This document shows, in pieces, positions 1-6,310 of a stretch of DNA of 13,937 nucleotides (within the stretch, counting starts at the first letter, position 1; each line of letters begins with the position of its first letter). Under the pieces are notes generated by a model. It was not told the DNA's origin. It made no database searches and saw nothing but the letters and a program-made list of their open reading frames with translations. This stretch comes from Syntrophaceae bacterium UBA2192 (GTDB lineage Bacteria; Desulfobacterota; Syntrophia; Syntrophales; UBA2192), in contig DCVI01000049.1 in NCBI GenBank assembly GCA_002327315.1, positions 1 through 13,937 on the forward strand. Direction: 5' to 3'. Both the position numbers and the translations under genes were made by a program.

Positions 1-519
1 GTCGTTGAGTATTCGAAGAAGGAAGGCAAACCGGTCACAACGGCCGTGTCGGTGAAGGCCGGGGCCGTCGACATCGCGCTGACCGCCTTCGGCAAGGCGG
101 CAGGCGTCAACATCGTCACGGTGCCCTTCTCGGGCGGCCACCTTATGATCGGCGGGGGACACCCCTCCGAGGTCATCCCCCACATCAGATCGGGTCGATT
201 CAAGCCGCTGGCTGTAGTGCTCCCCCAGCGCGACCCGACGCTACCCAATGTCCCGACCCTGAAAGAACAGGGGATCGACGTTGCCACCTGGGGCTCCATC
301 AAGGGCGTGGCCGCTCCCGCAGGCACGCCGAAGGAAGTGGTCAAGTACATCGAAGGCACCATCAAGAAAATCTGCAACGATCCCGAGTTCCAGAAAACGA
401 TGGCGACCCTGTCCCAGCCGGTCATGTACCAGGGCAGTGAAGACTTCGCGAAATTCATGCGGCAGGCAACGGCGGATTACGCCAGGCTCATCAAGCAACT
501 GAACATCAAGATCGACTGA
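1..519 (+). CDS. tctC: TctC/Bug-family substrate-binding protein, C-terminal part (5' end outside window)
   Basis: The frame is open from base 1 and ends at TGA 517-519, so 172 residues of a protein normally about 320 long are present. I see the family's central ligand-site segment (VPFSGG near residue 46, then GGHLMIGG), followed by a stretch like HIRSGRFKPLAVV and the typical P-x-VPTLKEQG segment. This is the pattern of tripartite tricarboxylate transporter receptors, which are periplasmic proteins that bind carboxylates and deliver them to the TctAB membrane proteins. No tctA or tctB follows, so they lie upstream or elsewhere, or the protein is one of the many orphan Bug receptors. The GTG at 46 is an internal codon, not a start. 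The next gene begins 103 nt downstream on the same strand, so co-transcription is possible. Family assignment is firm; the ligand cannot be read from the sequence. Confidence 0.9.
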   Translation, partial: VVEYSKKEGKPVTTAVSVKAGAVDIALTAFGKAAGVNIVTVPFSGGHLMIGGGHPSEVIPHIRSGRFKPLAVVLPQRDPTLPNVPTLKEQGIDVATWGSIKGVAAPAGTPKEVVKYIEGTIKKICNDPEFQKTMATLSQPVMYQGSEDFAKFMRQATADYARLIKQLNIKID

Positions 520-599
520 TCCTCCCTGCGGGGAGCGGATTTCGATCTGCCTTTGTCGGTCCGGGCGGCAGGACTGTCCGGATCCAGGAGCGTGAGGCA

Positions 600-609
600 T
601 TGTATAAAA
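600..609. promoter_or_regulatory. Possible FCD-GntR operator-like site upstream of the GarR-like gene
   Basis: TTGTATAAAA differs at one position from the palindrome TTGTATACAA. A second single-mismatch relative lies at 8944-8953 in front of the GntR gene. It sits just upstream of the AAGGAGG ribosome-binding site of the gene at 623, where a bound repressor could block expression. FadR-type GntR proteins are known to favour TNGT...ACNA palindromes. The link is inferred from two short AT-rich sites only. Confidence 0.25.
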
Positions 610-622
610 AGGAGGTTTTGGA

Positions 623-1510
623 ATGAAAACGGGATTTATCGGCCTGGGGATCATGGGCAAACCCATGGCCAGGAACCTGCTGAAGGCGGGGTATAAACTG
701 GTGGTTTATGACGTCAACGCGGAGGCGGTCCGGGAACTTGCGGCTGCCGGCGCTGAAACGGCGGCGACACCGAAAGAGGTGGCCCGGCAGTGCGACATCA
801 TCGTAACGATGCTGCCGAACTCTCCCCATGTGAAGGCGGTGGCCCTGGGGCCGAACGGCATCATCGAGGGGGTGCGGGCCGGCATGATCCTCGTCGACAT
901 GAGCTCCATCGCCCCCCTGGCGGCACAGGAGGTTGCAAAGAGCCTTGCCGAAAAAGGCGTCGAGATGCTCGACGCTCCCGTAAGCGGCGGGGAGCCCAAG
1001 GCGATCGAGGGCACCCTCTCGATCATGGTCGGCGGCAAGAAGGAAATCTTCGAGCGCTGCAAGGAGATGCTGGGGAAGATGGGAACGTCCGTCGTCCTGT
1101 GCGGCGCGATCGGCGCCGGCAACACGACGAAGCTCGCCAACCAGATCATCGTGGCCCTCAATATCGCCGCCATGTCCGAGGCCCTCGTTCTCGGCGCCAA
1201 GGCGGGCGTCAACCCCGAGACGATCTACCAGGCCATCCGGGGCGGGCTTGCGGGCAGCACCGTTCTCGACGCCAAGGCGCCGATGGTCTTGAACGGCAAC
1301 TTCAAGCCGGGGTTCCGCATCGAGCTGCATATCAAGGACCTGGCCAACGCCCTCGAGACGGGGCACGAAGTGGGCGTTCCCCTCCCCCTGACAAGCCAGG
1401 TCATGGAGATCATGCAGGCCCTGAAGGTGGACGGCAAAGCCGGCAACGATCACAGTGGGATCATCCAGTTCTACGAGAAGCTGGCCCGGTTCGAGGCGAG
1501 GAAGCAGTGA
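623..1510 (+). CDS. 3-hydroxyisobutyrate dehydrogenase family protein, tartronate-semialdehyde-reductase (GarR/GlxR)-like
   Basis: At 295 aa this is full length for cytosolic beta-hydroxyacid dehydrogenases. The Rossmann motif GLGIMG is at residues 7-12, and Asp30 at the end of strand 2 predicts NAD rather than NADP. The substrate-binding motif DAPVSGG is at 117-123 with the key Ser121. Catalytic Lys170 lies in GNTTKLANQ. The C-terminal half carries GLAGSTVLDAK and FKPGFRIELHIKDL, which look most like GarR-type tartronate semialdehyde reductases (tartronate semialdehyde + NADH to D-glycerate). The start is set by a strong AAGGAGG about 7 nt before ATG 623. A glycerate 2-kinase at 7507 fits this product. 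Other family substrates (3-hydroxyisobutyrate, succinic semialdehyde, sulfolactaldehyde) cannot be excluded. The gene is convergent with the nitroreductase, with 59 nt between the stops. Confidence 0.9.
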   Translation: MKTGFIGLGIMGKPMARNLLKAGYKLVVYDVNAEAVRELAAAGAETAATPKEVARQCDIIVTMLPNSPHVKAVALGPNGIIEGVRAGMILVDMSSIAPLAAQEVAKSLAEKGVEMLDAPVSGGEPKAIEGTLSIMVGGKKEIFERCKEMLGKMGTSVVLCGAIGAGNTTKLANQIIVALNIAAMSEALVLGAKAGVNPETIYQAIRGGLAGSTVLDAKAPMVLNGNFKPGFRIELHIKDLANALETGHEVGVPLPLTSQVMEIMQALKVDGKAGNDHSGIIQFYEKLARFEARKQ

Positions 1511-1532
1511 TGCACAATAGCCGCAAACGGTG

Positions 1533-1557
1533 ACGGGTCGGGAAGGCCTCTCCCCGT
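1533..1557. terminator. Possible bidirectional terminator hairpin between convergent genes
   Basis: An imperfect inverted repeat (ACGGGTCGGGAAGG against CCTCTCCCCGT) sits in the 59-nt gap between the convergent stop codons. The stem is G/C-rich but gapped, and only a weak T-rich stretch (TTCTGTCTGT) follows on the plus strand. Position makes a shared terminator plausible; the structure alone is modest. Confidence 0.3.
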
Positions 1558-1569
1558 TCTGTCTGTCAG

Positions 1570-2139
1570 CTATTCCAGGATGCCCAGGATGACCGGTTCG
1601 ATTCTCTCCGGCACTTCGGGGATCTCTTTTGGATAGCCCAGGATGATCGGGGCCACGGGCTGCAGATCTCCCGCGATCCTCAGATCCTTCAGGATCGCAG
1701 GATCTCGGAGGTGCGCTCCCAAACCGATCCAGCAGGTGCCCAGGTTCCTTGCTGCGGCGGCAAACATGAAATAACAGGCCGCCAGCGCACAGTCCACATC
1801 CAGGCTTCCCAGCCCCGACGGGCCGCAGATGTAAACGACGCAGGGCGCATTGTAGAAGACGTTGAACCCGGGATCGCGGAGAATATCCACGTAGCGCTTC
1901 AGCGGGGAGGACGGGTCCGCTTCCAGGTCCGACAGGAGATTTCTTTTGCTCTCGTCGGAGAGTTGCTTGATCTTTTCCCGGTTCGACACAATGGAGAACC
2001 GCCAGGGTTGACCGTTCATGGCGCTCGGTGCCAGGCAGGTCTCCCGGATGATCTCCCGGACGAGATCCGGCGGTGCCTGCCGGTCCTGATATTCGCGGAC
2101 GGAGCGCCTTCTGCGCAACAGGGTCTCGTAGTCGTTCAT
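1570..2139 (-). CDS. Nitroreductase-family FMN oxidoreductase
   Basis: The 189-aa protein has the standard nitroreductase layout. RRSVREY at residues 11-17 and APSAMNGQPWRF at 37-48 form the FMN pocket. NLGTCWIG near 132-139 and LGYP near 167-170 complete the flavin contacts. The family comprises dimeric FMN enzymes reducing nitro groups, quinones, enones or flavins with NAD(P)H. There is no ferredoxin domain. The frame extends 85 codons further upstream, but that part reads antisense-like inside the neighbouring gene. I chose ATG 2139 because it has AAGGAG at 12 nt and starts the conserved N terminus. Its ATG overlaps the TGA of the upstream dehydrogenase (ATGA, 2136-2139), so the two are co-transcribed and probably translationally coupled. 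That suggests a shared pathway, but the substrate is unknown. Confidence 0.92.
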   Translation of the reverse strand: MNDYETLLRRRRSVREYQDRQAPPDLVREIIRETCLAPSAMNGQPWRFSIVSNREKIKQLSDESKRNLLSDLEADPSSPLKRYVDILRDPGFNVFYNAPCVVYICGPSGLGSLDVDCALAACYFMFAAAARNLGTCWIGLGAHLRDPAILKDLRIAGDLQPVAPIILGYPKEIPEVPERIEPVILGILE

Positions 2140-3032
2140 TCCCCGGGGTCTCCTTTTTCCGGCCGGCTGCTGAGCACCTTCAAGGCCAGCATCAGAGCCT
2201 GCGTGCCCGATCTTCCATGGCCCTGGGCCTTTACGGCCACGTAGAGCTGGTACACCAGTGCGAGCCCGGGAAGGGCAAGCCCCATGGCCGACGCCTCCCT
2301 CAGGGCAATGCCCATGTCCTTGATGAAGTGCTCGACATAGAATCCGGGCCTGTAATCCCCCTGAACGATTCGCGGTCCCAGCGTGTTGAGGCACCAGGAT
2401 GTGGCGGCCCCCTTTCCGACGATGTCGATGACGCCCTGTTCGTCGAGGCCGGCTTTCGACGCATATACCAGCGCTTCACAGACGCCGATCATCGACCCCG
2501 CGATCAGGATCTGGTTGCACATCTTCGTGTTCTGTCCTGCACCCGCGGCGCCCATGAAGGCGATCGTTTTCCCCAAATGTTGGAAGAGAGGCAGGAGATC
2601 TTCGTAAATCTTCCGGTCGCCGCCGACCATGATGGCAAGGGTTGCGTTTCTCGCGCCCACGTCGCCGCCCGAGACGGGGGCATCGAGACTGTAGATCCCC
2701 TTTTTCAGGGCCTCCTTCGCGATTCGTCGCGCAAGCGACGGCTCGCTGGTCGTCATATCCGCGACGATGCGGCACTTGGGCTCCCCTGCGAGTACCCCCT
2801 GCGGCCCCAGGTAGGTCTCCTCCACGTCGGAGGGCAAGCCCACCATGGTGAATACGACCTCCGCCTCGGCCGCCACGGCTGCAGGCGTGGGGCACCAGCG
2901 CCCTCCCCGGTCGATGAGCGGCTTCGCCTTGTCGCGGGTCCGGGTGTATAGAAAGAGTTCGTGACCTGCGAACTGCAGATGACCCGCCATCGATGCTCCC
3001 ATGATCCCTGTACCGATCCAACCGATCTTCAT
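2136..3032 (-). CDS. Beta-hydroxyacid dehydrogenase (3-hydroxyisobutyrate dehydrogenase family), predicted NADP-type
   Basis: The 298-aa protein is a paralogue of the one at 623. GTGIMG is at residues 7-12, DAPVSGG at 117-123 with Ser121, and catalytic Lys170 lies in GQNTKMCNQ. Strand 2 ends in FLYTRTRDKA, so a basic Arg31 replaces the acidic residue found in the paralogue. This usually marks NADPH preference and a biosynthetic or detoxifying direction. ATG 3032 is preferred because GAGGTGAT, complementary to the 16S tail, lies 6 nt upstream. ATG 3038 is an alternative two codons earlier. The open frame continues much further, but the extension is not conserved-looking. It is first in a two-gene operon with the nitroreductase, driven by the promoter at 3157-3185. 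The physiological aldehyde cannot be deduced; glyoxylate/succinate semialdehyde reductase is one option. Confidence 0.9.
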   Translation of the reverse strand: MKIGWIGTGIMGASMAGHLQFAGHELFLYTRTRDKAKPLIDRGGRWCPTPAAVAAEAEVVFTMVGLPSDVEETYLGPQGVLAGEPKCRIVADMTTSEPSLARRIAKEALKKGIYSLDAPVSGGDVGARNATLAIMVGGDRKIYEDLLPLFQHLGKTIAFMGAAGAGQNTKMCNQILIAGSMIGVCEALVYASKAGLDEQGVIDIVGKGAATSWCLNTLGPRIVQGDYRPGFYVEHFIKDMGIALREASAMGLALPGLALVYQLYVAVKAQGHGRSGTQALMLALKVLSSRPEKGDPGE

Positions 3033-3037
3033 CGTCA

Positions 3038-3094
3038 TCACCTCACGAAGTTGTGCCTGCCGAGGGAGAGCCGGACCTGCTCCGGACGCATCAT
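3038..3094 (-). CDS. Possible 18-codon leader ORF ahead of the dehydrogenase
   Basis: In the roughly 115-nt leader of the minus-strand operon, a tandem ATGATG at 3094 is preceded by GGAG at 3-4 nt. It opens an 18-residue frame (MMRPEQVRLSLGRHNFVR). Its TGA at 3040-3038 overlaps the first of the two candidate ATGs of the dehydrogenase (TGATG) and lies within that gene's Shine-Dalgarno sequence. This layout would allow reinitiation or coupling. The peptide has no obvious run of one amino acid to suggest attenuation. It may be chance. Confidence 0.3.
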   Translation of the reverse strand: MMRPEQVRLSLGRHNFVR

Positions 3095-3156
3095 GGACTC
3101 CACCCGGAACAAACCACGCAGACCATACCATAACATCTCGGAAGATTTGGCTTTTC

Positions 3157-3185
3157 ACTTTAGGCAAACGGGGGCGCCCTGTCAA
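3157..3185 (-). promoter_or_regulatory. Sigma70-like promoter for the minus-strand dehydrogenase-nitroreductase operon
   Basis: Read on the minus strand, a consensus TTGACA (3185-3180) is followed after exactly 17 nt by TAAAGT (3162-3157, four of six consensus bases). Transcription would start near 3150, leaving a leader of about 118 nt before ATG 3032. It is the clearest promoter in this divergent intergenic region. Confidence 0.7.
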
Positions 3186-3271
3186 GTTCCTCCTTTCCAA
3201 CCGAATCGTTTTATAGTAAGGAAGGGGCCATTGAGGCCATGCCGGCCACGTTGTTTCAAAGGAGGGAACCC

Positions 3272-3631
3272 ATGCTTCGCTTCGTTCTGGCCGCCGCCGT
3301 GTTTTCCCTTTCCGCACTCGCATTGCCCGCCGCGGGAGTCAGCCCGGCCATAGCCGAGGATACGATTTTCCGCTGCGGGGCGGAGAGTGTCTCCATCGGG
3401 GATTCCCGTTACACCGTGCAGAAGATCTGCGGGAAGCCCGCACGCAGCGAATCGGTCGGACAAACCAGCAAGGAAAAAAAACAAAAGCAACCGAAGGGAT
3501 CGACTTCAAAAACCTATTCGGGGAAAGTTCAGAAGTGCTATTACGATCGGGGCTACGGTGATTTTGTATACGTCCTGACCTTTGAAAAAGATGTCCTGAA
3601 AAAAATTGAAAAATCGAGCCGGGGACGCTGA
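3272..3631 (+). CDS. DUF2845-type small exported protein
   Basis: The 119-aa protein begins with a signal peptide: MLRF, a hydrophobic run to about residue 25, and a likely cleavage after AIA at 26-28. The mature part has FRCG, then VSIGDSRYTVQKICGKP. This is the paired-Cys, 'G-D-S...V...CG-P' pattern of DUF2845 proteins, which are small periplasmic proteins of unknown function. A third Cys is in KVQKCYYDRGYGDFVYVL, and the C-terminal part forms the expected beta strands. ATG 3272 is chosen over the in-frame ATG 3239 because AAAGGAGGG precedes it at the right distance and the signal peptide then starts at residue 1. A run of eight A (3474-3481) encodes a Lys-rich linker and could be slippage-prone. 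It is more AT-rich and lysine-rich than its neighbours and has no evident tie to their metabolism. Confidence 0.8.
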   Translation: MLRFVLAAAVFSLSALALPAAGVSPAIAEDTIFRCGAESVSIGDSRYTVQKICGKPARSESVGQTSKEKKQKQPKGSTSKTYSGKVQKCYYDRGYGDFVYVLTFEKDVLKKIEKSSRGR

Positions 3632-3640
3632 CCGAACGGG

Positions 3641-3741
3641 AAGCTCGGAAGTGAAGAAGAGCAGAGGAGCGGTCGAAGAAGACCGGACCGTCTTGATTGA
3701 TTTCTCTTGCCGATCTTCCGATCTTCCTAACTTCCGCTCTT
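3641..3741. repeat. Octamer-word inverted element, copy 1
   Basis: Four consecutive octamers on the plus strand fit AAGNNNRG (AAGCTCGG, AAGTGAAG, AAGAGCAG and the variant AGGAGCGG, 3641-3672). After a 37-nt spacer, four octamers follow in the opposite orientation (CCGATCTT twice, CCTAACTT, CCGCTCTT, 3710-3741). The two arms can therefore pair imperfectly into a long hairpin. It fills the gap between the DUF2845 gene and the symporter. The same words, reordered, form the element at 12592-12684. The function is unknown; a dispersed intergenic repeat or a transcript-end structure is possible. Confidence 0.75.
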
Positions 3742-3801
3742 CGCCGGGTCACCGGCTAAGGATCATCACACCGCTTTGAAGCTTCCTGGAGTCTGATTCT
3801 C

Positions 3802-5601
3802 ATGTTGCAGACGATAGACTGGGTCATCATCGGAATCTACTTCCTGCTGAGCGCCTTCATCGGTGTGTTTTTCGCCCGCCGTGCCGGGTCGAGCGTCCAG
3901 GAGTTCTTTCTCTCGGGGCGCAATCTCCCCTGGTGGCTTGCCGGCACCTCCATGGTCGCCACGACCTTTGCGGCCGACACGCCGCTGGCCGTGACGGAGC
4001 TTGTAGCGAAAAACGGCATCGCGGGCAACTGGCTCTGGTGGAATTTCGTTCTCGGCGGCGTGCTGACGGTCTTCTTCTTCGCAAAGATGTGGCGACGCGC
4101 GGGCATCCTCACCGACGTGGAGTTCGTCGAGCTCCGCTATTCCGGCACGCCCGCCGCTTTTTTGCGGGGGTTCCGCGCCCTCTACCTGGGTCTCTTCATC
4201 AACACGGTCATCATCGGCTGGGTGAACCTGGCCATGGCTTCCGTCCTCGTGGGGATGTTCGGCATTCCCCCGGGCCAGGTCATGCTCTACGTTGCCCTGT
4301 CCCTCGGTATCACGGCCCTTTACTCGGCCCTCTCCGGGCTCTGGGGCGTTGCCGTCACCGACGCCTTTCAGTTTGTCCTGGCCATGGCCGGGACGATCGT
4401 CCTGGCCGTTTTGGTCCTGGACCTCCCCCAGATCGGGGGAATGGCGGGTCTGCTGGAGAAAGTGCCGCCCTGGTCGCTCTCCTTCATTCCCACGATATCC
4501 AGCGGCAGCACCGGAGAGACGGCGGGCACGCTCACCCTGAGCGGAGCAGCCTTCTTCGCCTTCATCGGCATCCAGTGGTGGGCCTGCTGGTACCCCGGGT
4601 CGGAACCCGGCGGGGGCGGCTACGTCGCCCAGCGGATGATGTCGGCCAAAGACGAGCGTCACTCCCTCTTTGCGACCCTGTGGTTCACCGTGGCCCACTA
4701 CTGCGTACGGCCCTGGCCCTGGATCATCGTGGGGCTCGCAACGCTCGTCCTCTATCCCGAACTGGGAGCGGACGAAAAGAGGATGGGCTATGTCTACGCG
4801 ATGCGCGACTTCCTGCCGGCAGGCATAAAGGGCATGCTCGTGGCGGCCTTCTTCGCCGCGTACATGTCCACCATTTCGACCCAGCTCAACTGGGGCACCT
4901 CATACATCGTCAACGACTTCTATCGTCGCTTTGTCAGGCCCGATGCCGGCGAGAAGCATCTCGTGGCCGTTTCCCGCATCGGCACACTGGCCATGATGGC
5001 CCTTTCGCTCTATGTCACCTCGATCATGGAGACGATTTCCGGCGCCTGGGCCTTCATCATCGAGGCCGGCGCCGGGTTGGGGCTCGTCCTGATCCTGCGC
5101 TGGTTCTGGTGGCGGATCAATGCCTGGAGCGAGATTGCCGCGATGGTGACACCCCTTGCCGTCTACGGCTGGCTGCACTTCGCCACGGACATCCGTTTCC
5201 CGGAAACCCTCTATGCCATCGTGGCGGCCACAACCGTCGCCTGGATCCCGATCACCTTCCTGACGAAGCCGACCGATGCACAGGCGCTCGAGCGTTTCTA
5301 CCGGCGCGTGCACCCGGGCGGCGCTGGCTGGGCCGCCGTGGCAAGGAGGATCCCCGATGTCAAAGGGGACAGCGGATACGGAAGGCTCCTGCGGGACTGG
5401 CTCTGCGGAGTGATCCTCGTCTACTCCGTGCTCTTCGGCGTGGGAAAGATCCTCCTGCTTCGGACGGGAGAAGGGCTGATCTTTCTTGCCGTCGCGGGGG
5501 CGGCGGCGTGGGTGATCTGGCGCGATCTGGCAGGCGAAGGATCGAGGAGCGGGGAACGAGGCACGAGGAAAGAAGAGGAAAGAAGCAATGGAAACCGGTA
5601 A
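3802..5601 (+). CDS. Sodium:solute symporter (SSS family) permease
   Basis: The 599-aa inner-membrane protein has many hydrophobic helices. The first is at residues 7-25, followed by the family signature FFLSGRNLPWWLAGTSMVATTFAADTP (as two adjoining blocks, 35-61). Helix 8 carries AAFFAAYMSTISTQLN near 348-362, where SSS proteins place the Na2-site Ser/Thr residues, and is followed by IVNDFYRRF. The family couples Na+ entry to uptake of sugars, sialic acid, carboxylates or similar solutes; the substrate is not readable here. Start ATG 3802 has a modest GGAG at 3788-3791. The last 20 or so residues (GSRSGERGTRKEEERSNGNR) are charged, low complexity, and encoded by a heptamer repeat. The gene overlaps the deacetylase gene by 14 nt, so the two are very likely one operon and the deacetylase may act on the imported compound. 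Confidence 0.93.
   Translation: MLQTIDWVIIGIYFLLSAFIGVFFARRAGSSVQEFFLSGRNLPWWLAGTSMVATTFAADTPLAVTELVAKNGIAGNWLWWNFVLGGVLTVFFFAKMWRRAGILTDVEFVELRYSGTPAAFLRGFRALYLGLFINTVIIGWVNLAMASVLVGMFGIPPGQVMLYVALSLGITALYSALSGLWGVAVTDAFQFVLAMAGTIVLAVLVLDLPQIGGMAGLLEKVPPWSLSFIPTISSGSTGETAGTLTLSGAAFFAFIGIQWWACWYPGSEPGGGGYVAQRMMSAKDERHSLFATLWFTVAHYCVRPWPWIIVGLATLVLYPELGADEKRMGYVYAMRDFLPAGIKGMLVAAFFAAYMSTISTQLNWGTSYIVNDFYRRFVRPDAGEKHLVAVSRIGTLAMMALSLYVTSIMETISGAWAFIIEAGAGLGLVLILRWFWWRINAWSEIAAMVTPLAVYGWLHFATDIRFPETLYAIVAATTVAWIPITFLTKPTDAQALERFYRRVHPGGAGWAAVARRIPDVKGDSGYGRLLRDWLCGVILVYSVLFGVGKILLLRTGEGLIFLAVAGAAAWVIWRDLAGEGSRSGERGTRKEEERSNGNR
5544..5585 (+). repeat. Degenerate heptamer array inside the symporter 3' end
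   Basis: Successive 7-nt units GAGGAGC, GGGGAAC, GAGGCAC, GAGGAAA, GAAGAGG and AAAGAAG follow one another without gaps. They encode the charged tail of the symporter and also supply the purine-rich Shine-Dalgarno region of the next gene at 5588. It resembles the short-word repeats found in the gaps at 8813, 8876 and 13802. Confidence 0.55.
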
Positions 5602-6283
5602 GCGGGTGTTGGCGTTCGGGACGCATCCCGACGACATCGAGATCGGCTGCGGGGGGACGGAGGCGCTCCTCGCCGCAAAGGGATACGAGATCACCCATGT
5701 GATCCTCACCTCCGGAGAGGCGGGCAGCGACAAGACCCCTCCCTGGGAGTTGGGACCCATTCGGGAAAAAGAAGCCATCGAGGCGGCGAAGGTGATCGGC
5801 GCTGGCAACGTGGAATTCCTCCGATACCCCGACGGGCTGACGGGCTTCACCCGTGAGATGAAGGTCGACATCATCCGCATCGTCCGGAGGCTCAAGCCGC
5901 ACACCCTCTTTATCCACGAGAGAAACGAGTCGTCCCTGGGGCATCAGGTGGCGAGCGAACTGGTCCTCGAGGCCGTGCAGGCCGGCTCCGGCCCCTGGTT
6001 CCAGGAGGCCGGCGGCGGGCCATGGTCCCCCGAAATCATCCTGGGCTACGAGGTCTGGCACCCCCTCGGGGACTGCGGGCTTGCCGTCGACATCTCGGCG
6101 ACCCTGGAGACAAAGATCAAGGCCCTGGCCTGCCACCGCTCGCAGACGGCGGCCGTCCGCTACGACGAGGCCGTACGGGGGTTTGCCCGCTGGCGGGGCG
6201 TCATGAGCCTCTCGGGGGGGGATGCCGAGGTGTTCGAGGTGATCAAGGCGTCACAGAATCTATTGTTCGGTTCGTTCCGTTAA
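5588..6283 (+). CDS. PIG-L/LmbE-family zinc-dependent N-deacetylase
   Basis: The 231-aa protein shows the PIG-L fold hallmarks. After the first strand, GTHPDDIEIGCGGT (residues 11-24) supplies the metal ligands His13 and Asp16 and the catalytic Asp15. LTSGEAGSDKT follows, and the distal His119 is in SSLGHQ. Known members remove acetyl groups from N-acetylglucosamine conjugates (MshB, BshB, PIG-L, diacetylchitobiose deacetylase). ATG 5588 is the only sensible start because the family strand begins at residue 6. Translation starts within the symporter gene, in a purine-rich stretch containing AGAGG. Its position directly behind a symporter favours a catabolic role on an imported N-acylated compound over thiol or lipid biosynthesis; that is inference. 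It is followed after 27 nt by the alpha/beta hydrolase. Confidence 0.9.
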   Translation: METGKRVLAFGTHPDDIEIGCGGTEALLAAKGYEITHVILTSGEAGSDKTPPWELGPIREKEAIEAAKVIGAGNVEFLRYPDGLTGFTREMKVDIIRIVRRLKPHTLFIHERNESSLGHQVASELVLEAVQAGSGPWFQEAGGGPWSPEIILGYEVWHPLGDCGLAVDISATLETKIKALACHRSQTAAVRYDEAVRGFARWRGVMSLSGGDAEVFEVIKASQNLLFGSFR

Positions 6284-6310
6284 TTCTGTGGGTTCCATGG
6301 TGCAAGGAAT

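Noticed and set aside
525..536. Terminator hairpin (short CTCC/GGAG-type stem) after the tctC-like gene
   Set aside because: The stem is only about 5 bp and no T-run follows, so it is not distinguishable from chance.
506..1453. A 315-codon minus-strand open frame antisense to the GarR-like gene
   Set aside because: It has no recognisable motif and no ribosome-binding site. It mirrors the codon pattern of the real gene on the other strand.
3212..3217. TATAGT as the -10 box of a promoter for the DUF2845 gene
   Set aside because: No acceptable -35 box lies 16-18 nt upstream on the plus strand. A weak promoter remains possible, but I cannot support it.
3564..3573. TTGTATACGT as another GntR operator
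   Set aside because: It lies inside the DUF2845 coding region where the bases are explained by the codons for Phe-Val-Tyr-Val.
3766..4698. A 310-codon minus-strand open frame antisense to the symporter
   Set aside because: The composition is dominated by Gly, Glu, Asp, Arg and His with no domain signal; it is a shadow frame.
3933..5702. A 589-codon open frame overlapping nearly the whole symporter gene in another frame
   Set aside because: Its translation is rich in Arg, Pro, His and Gly with no family motif, as expected for a shadow frame in high-GC DNA. The symporter frame has clear helices and motifs.
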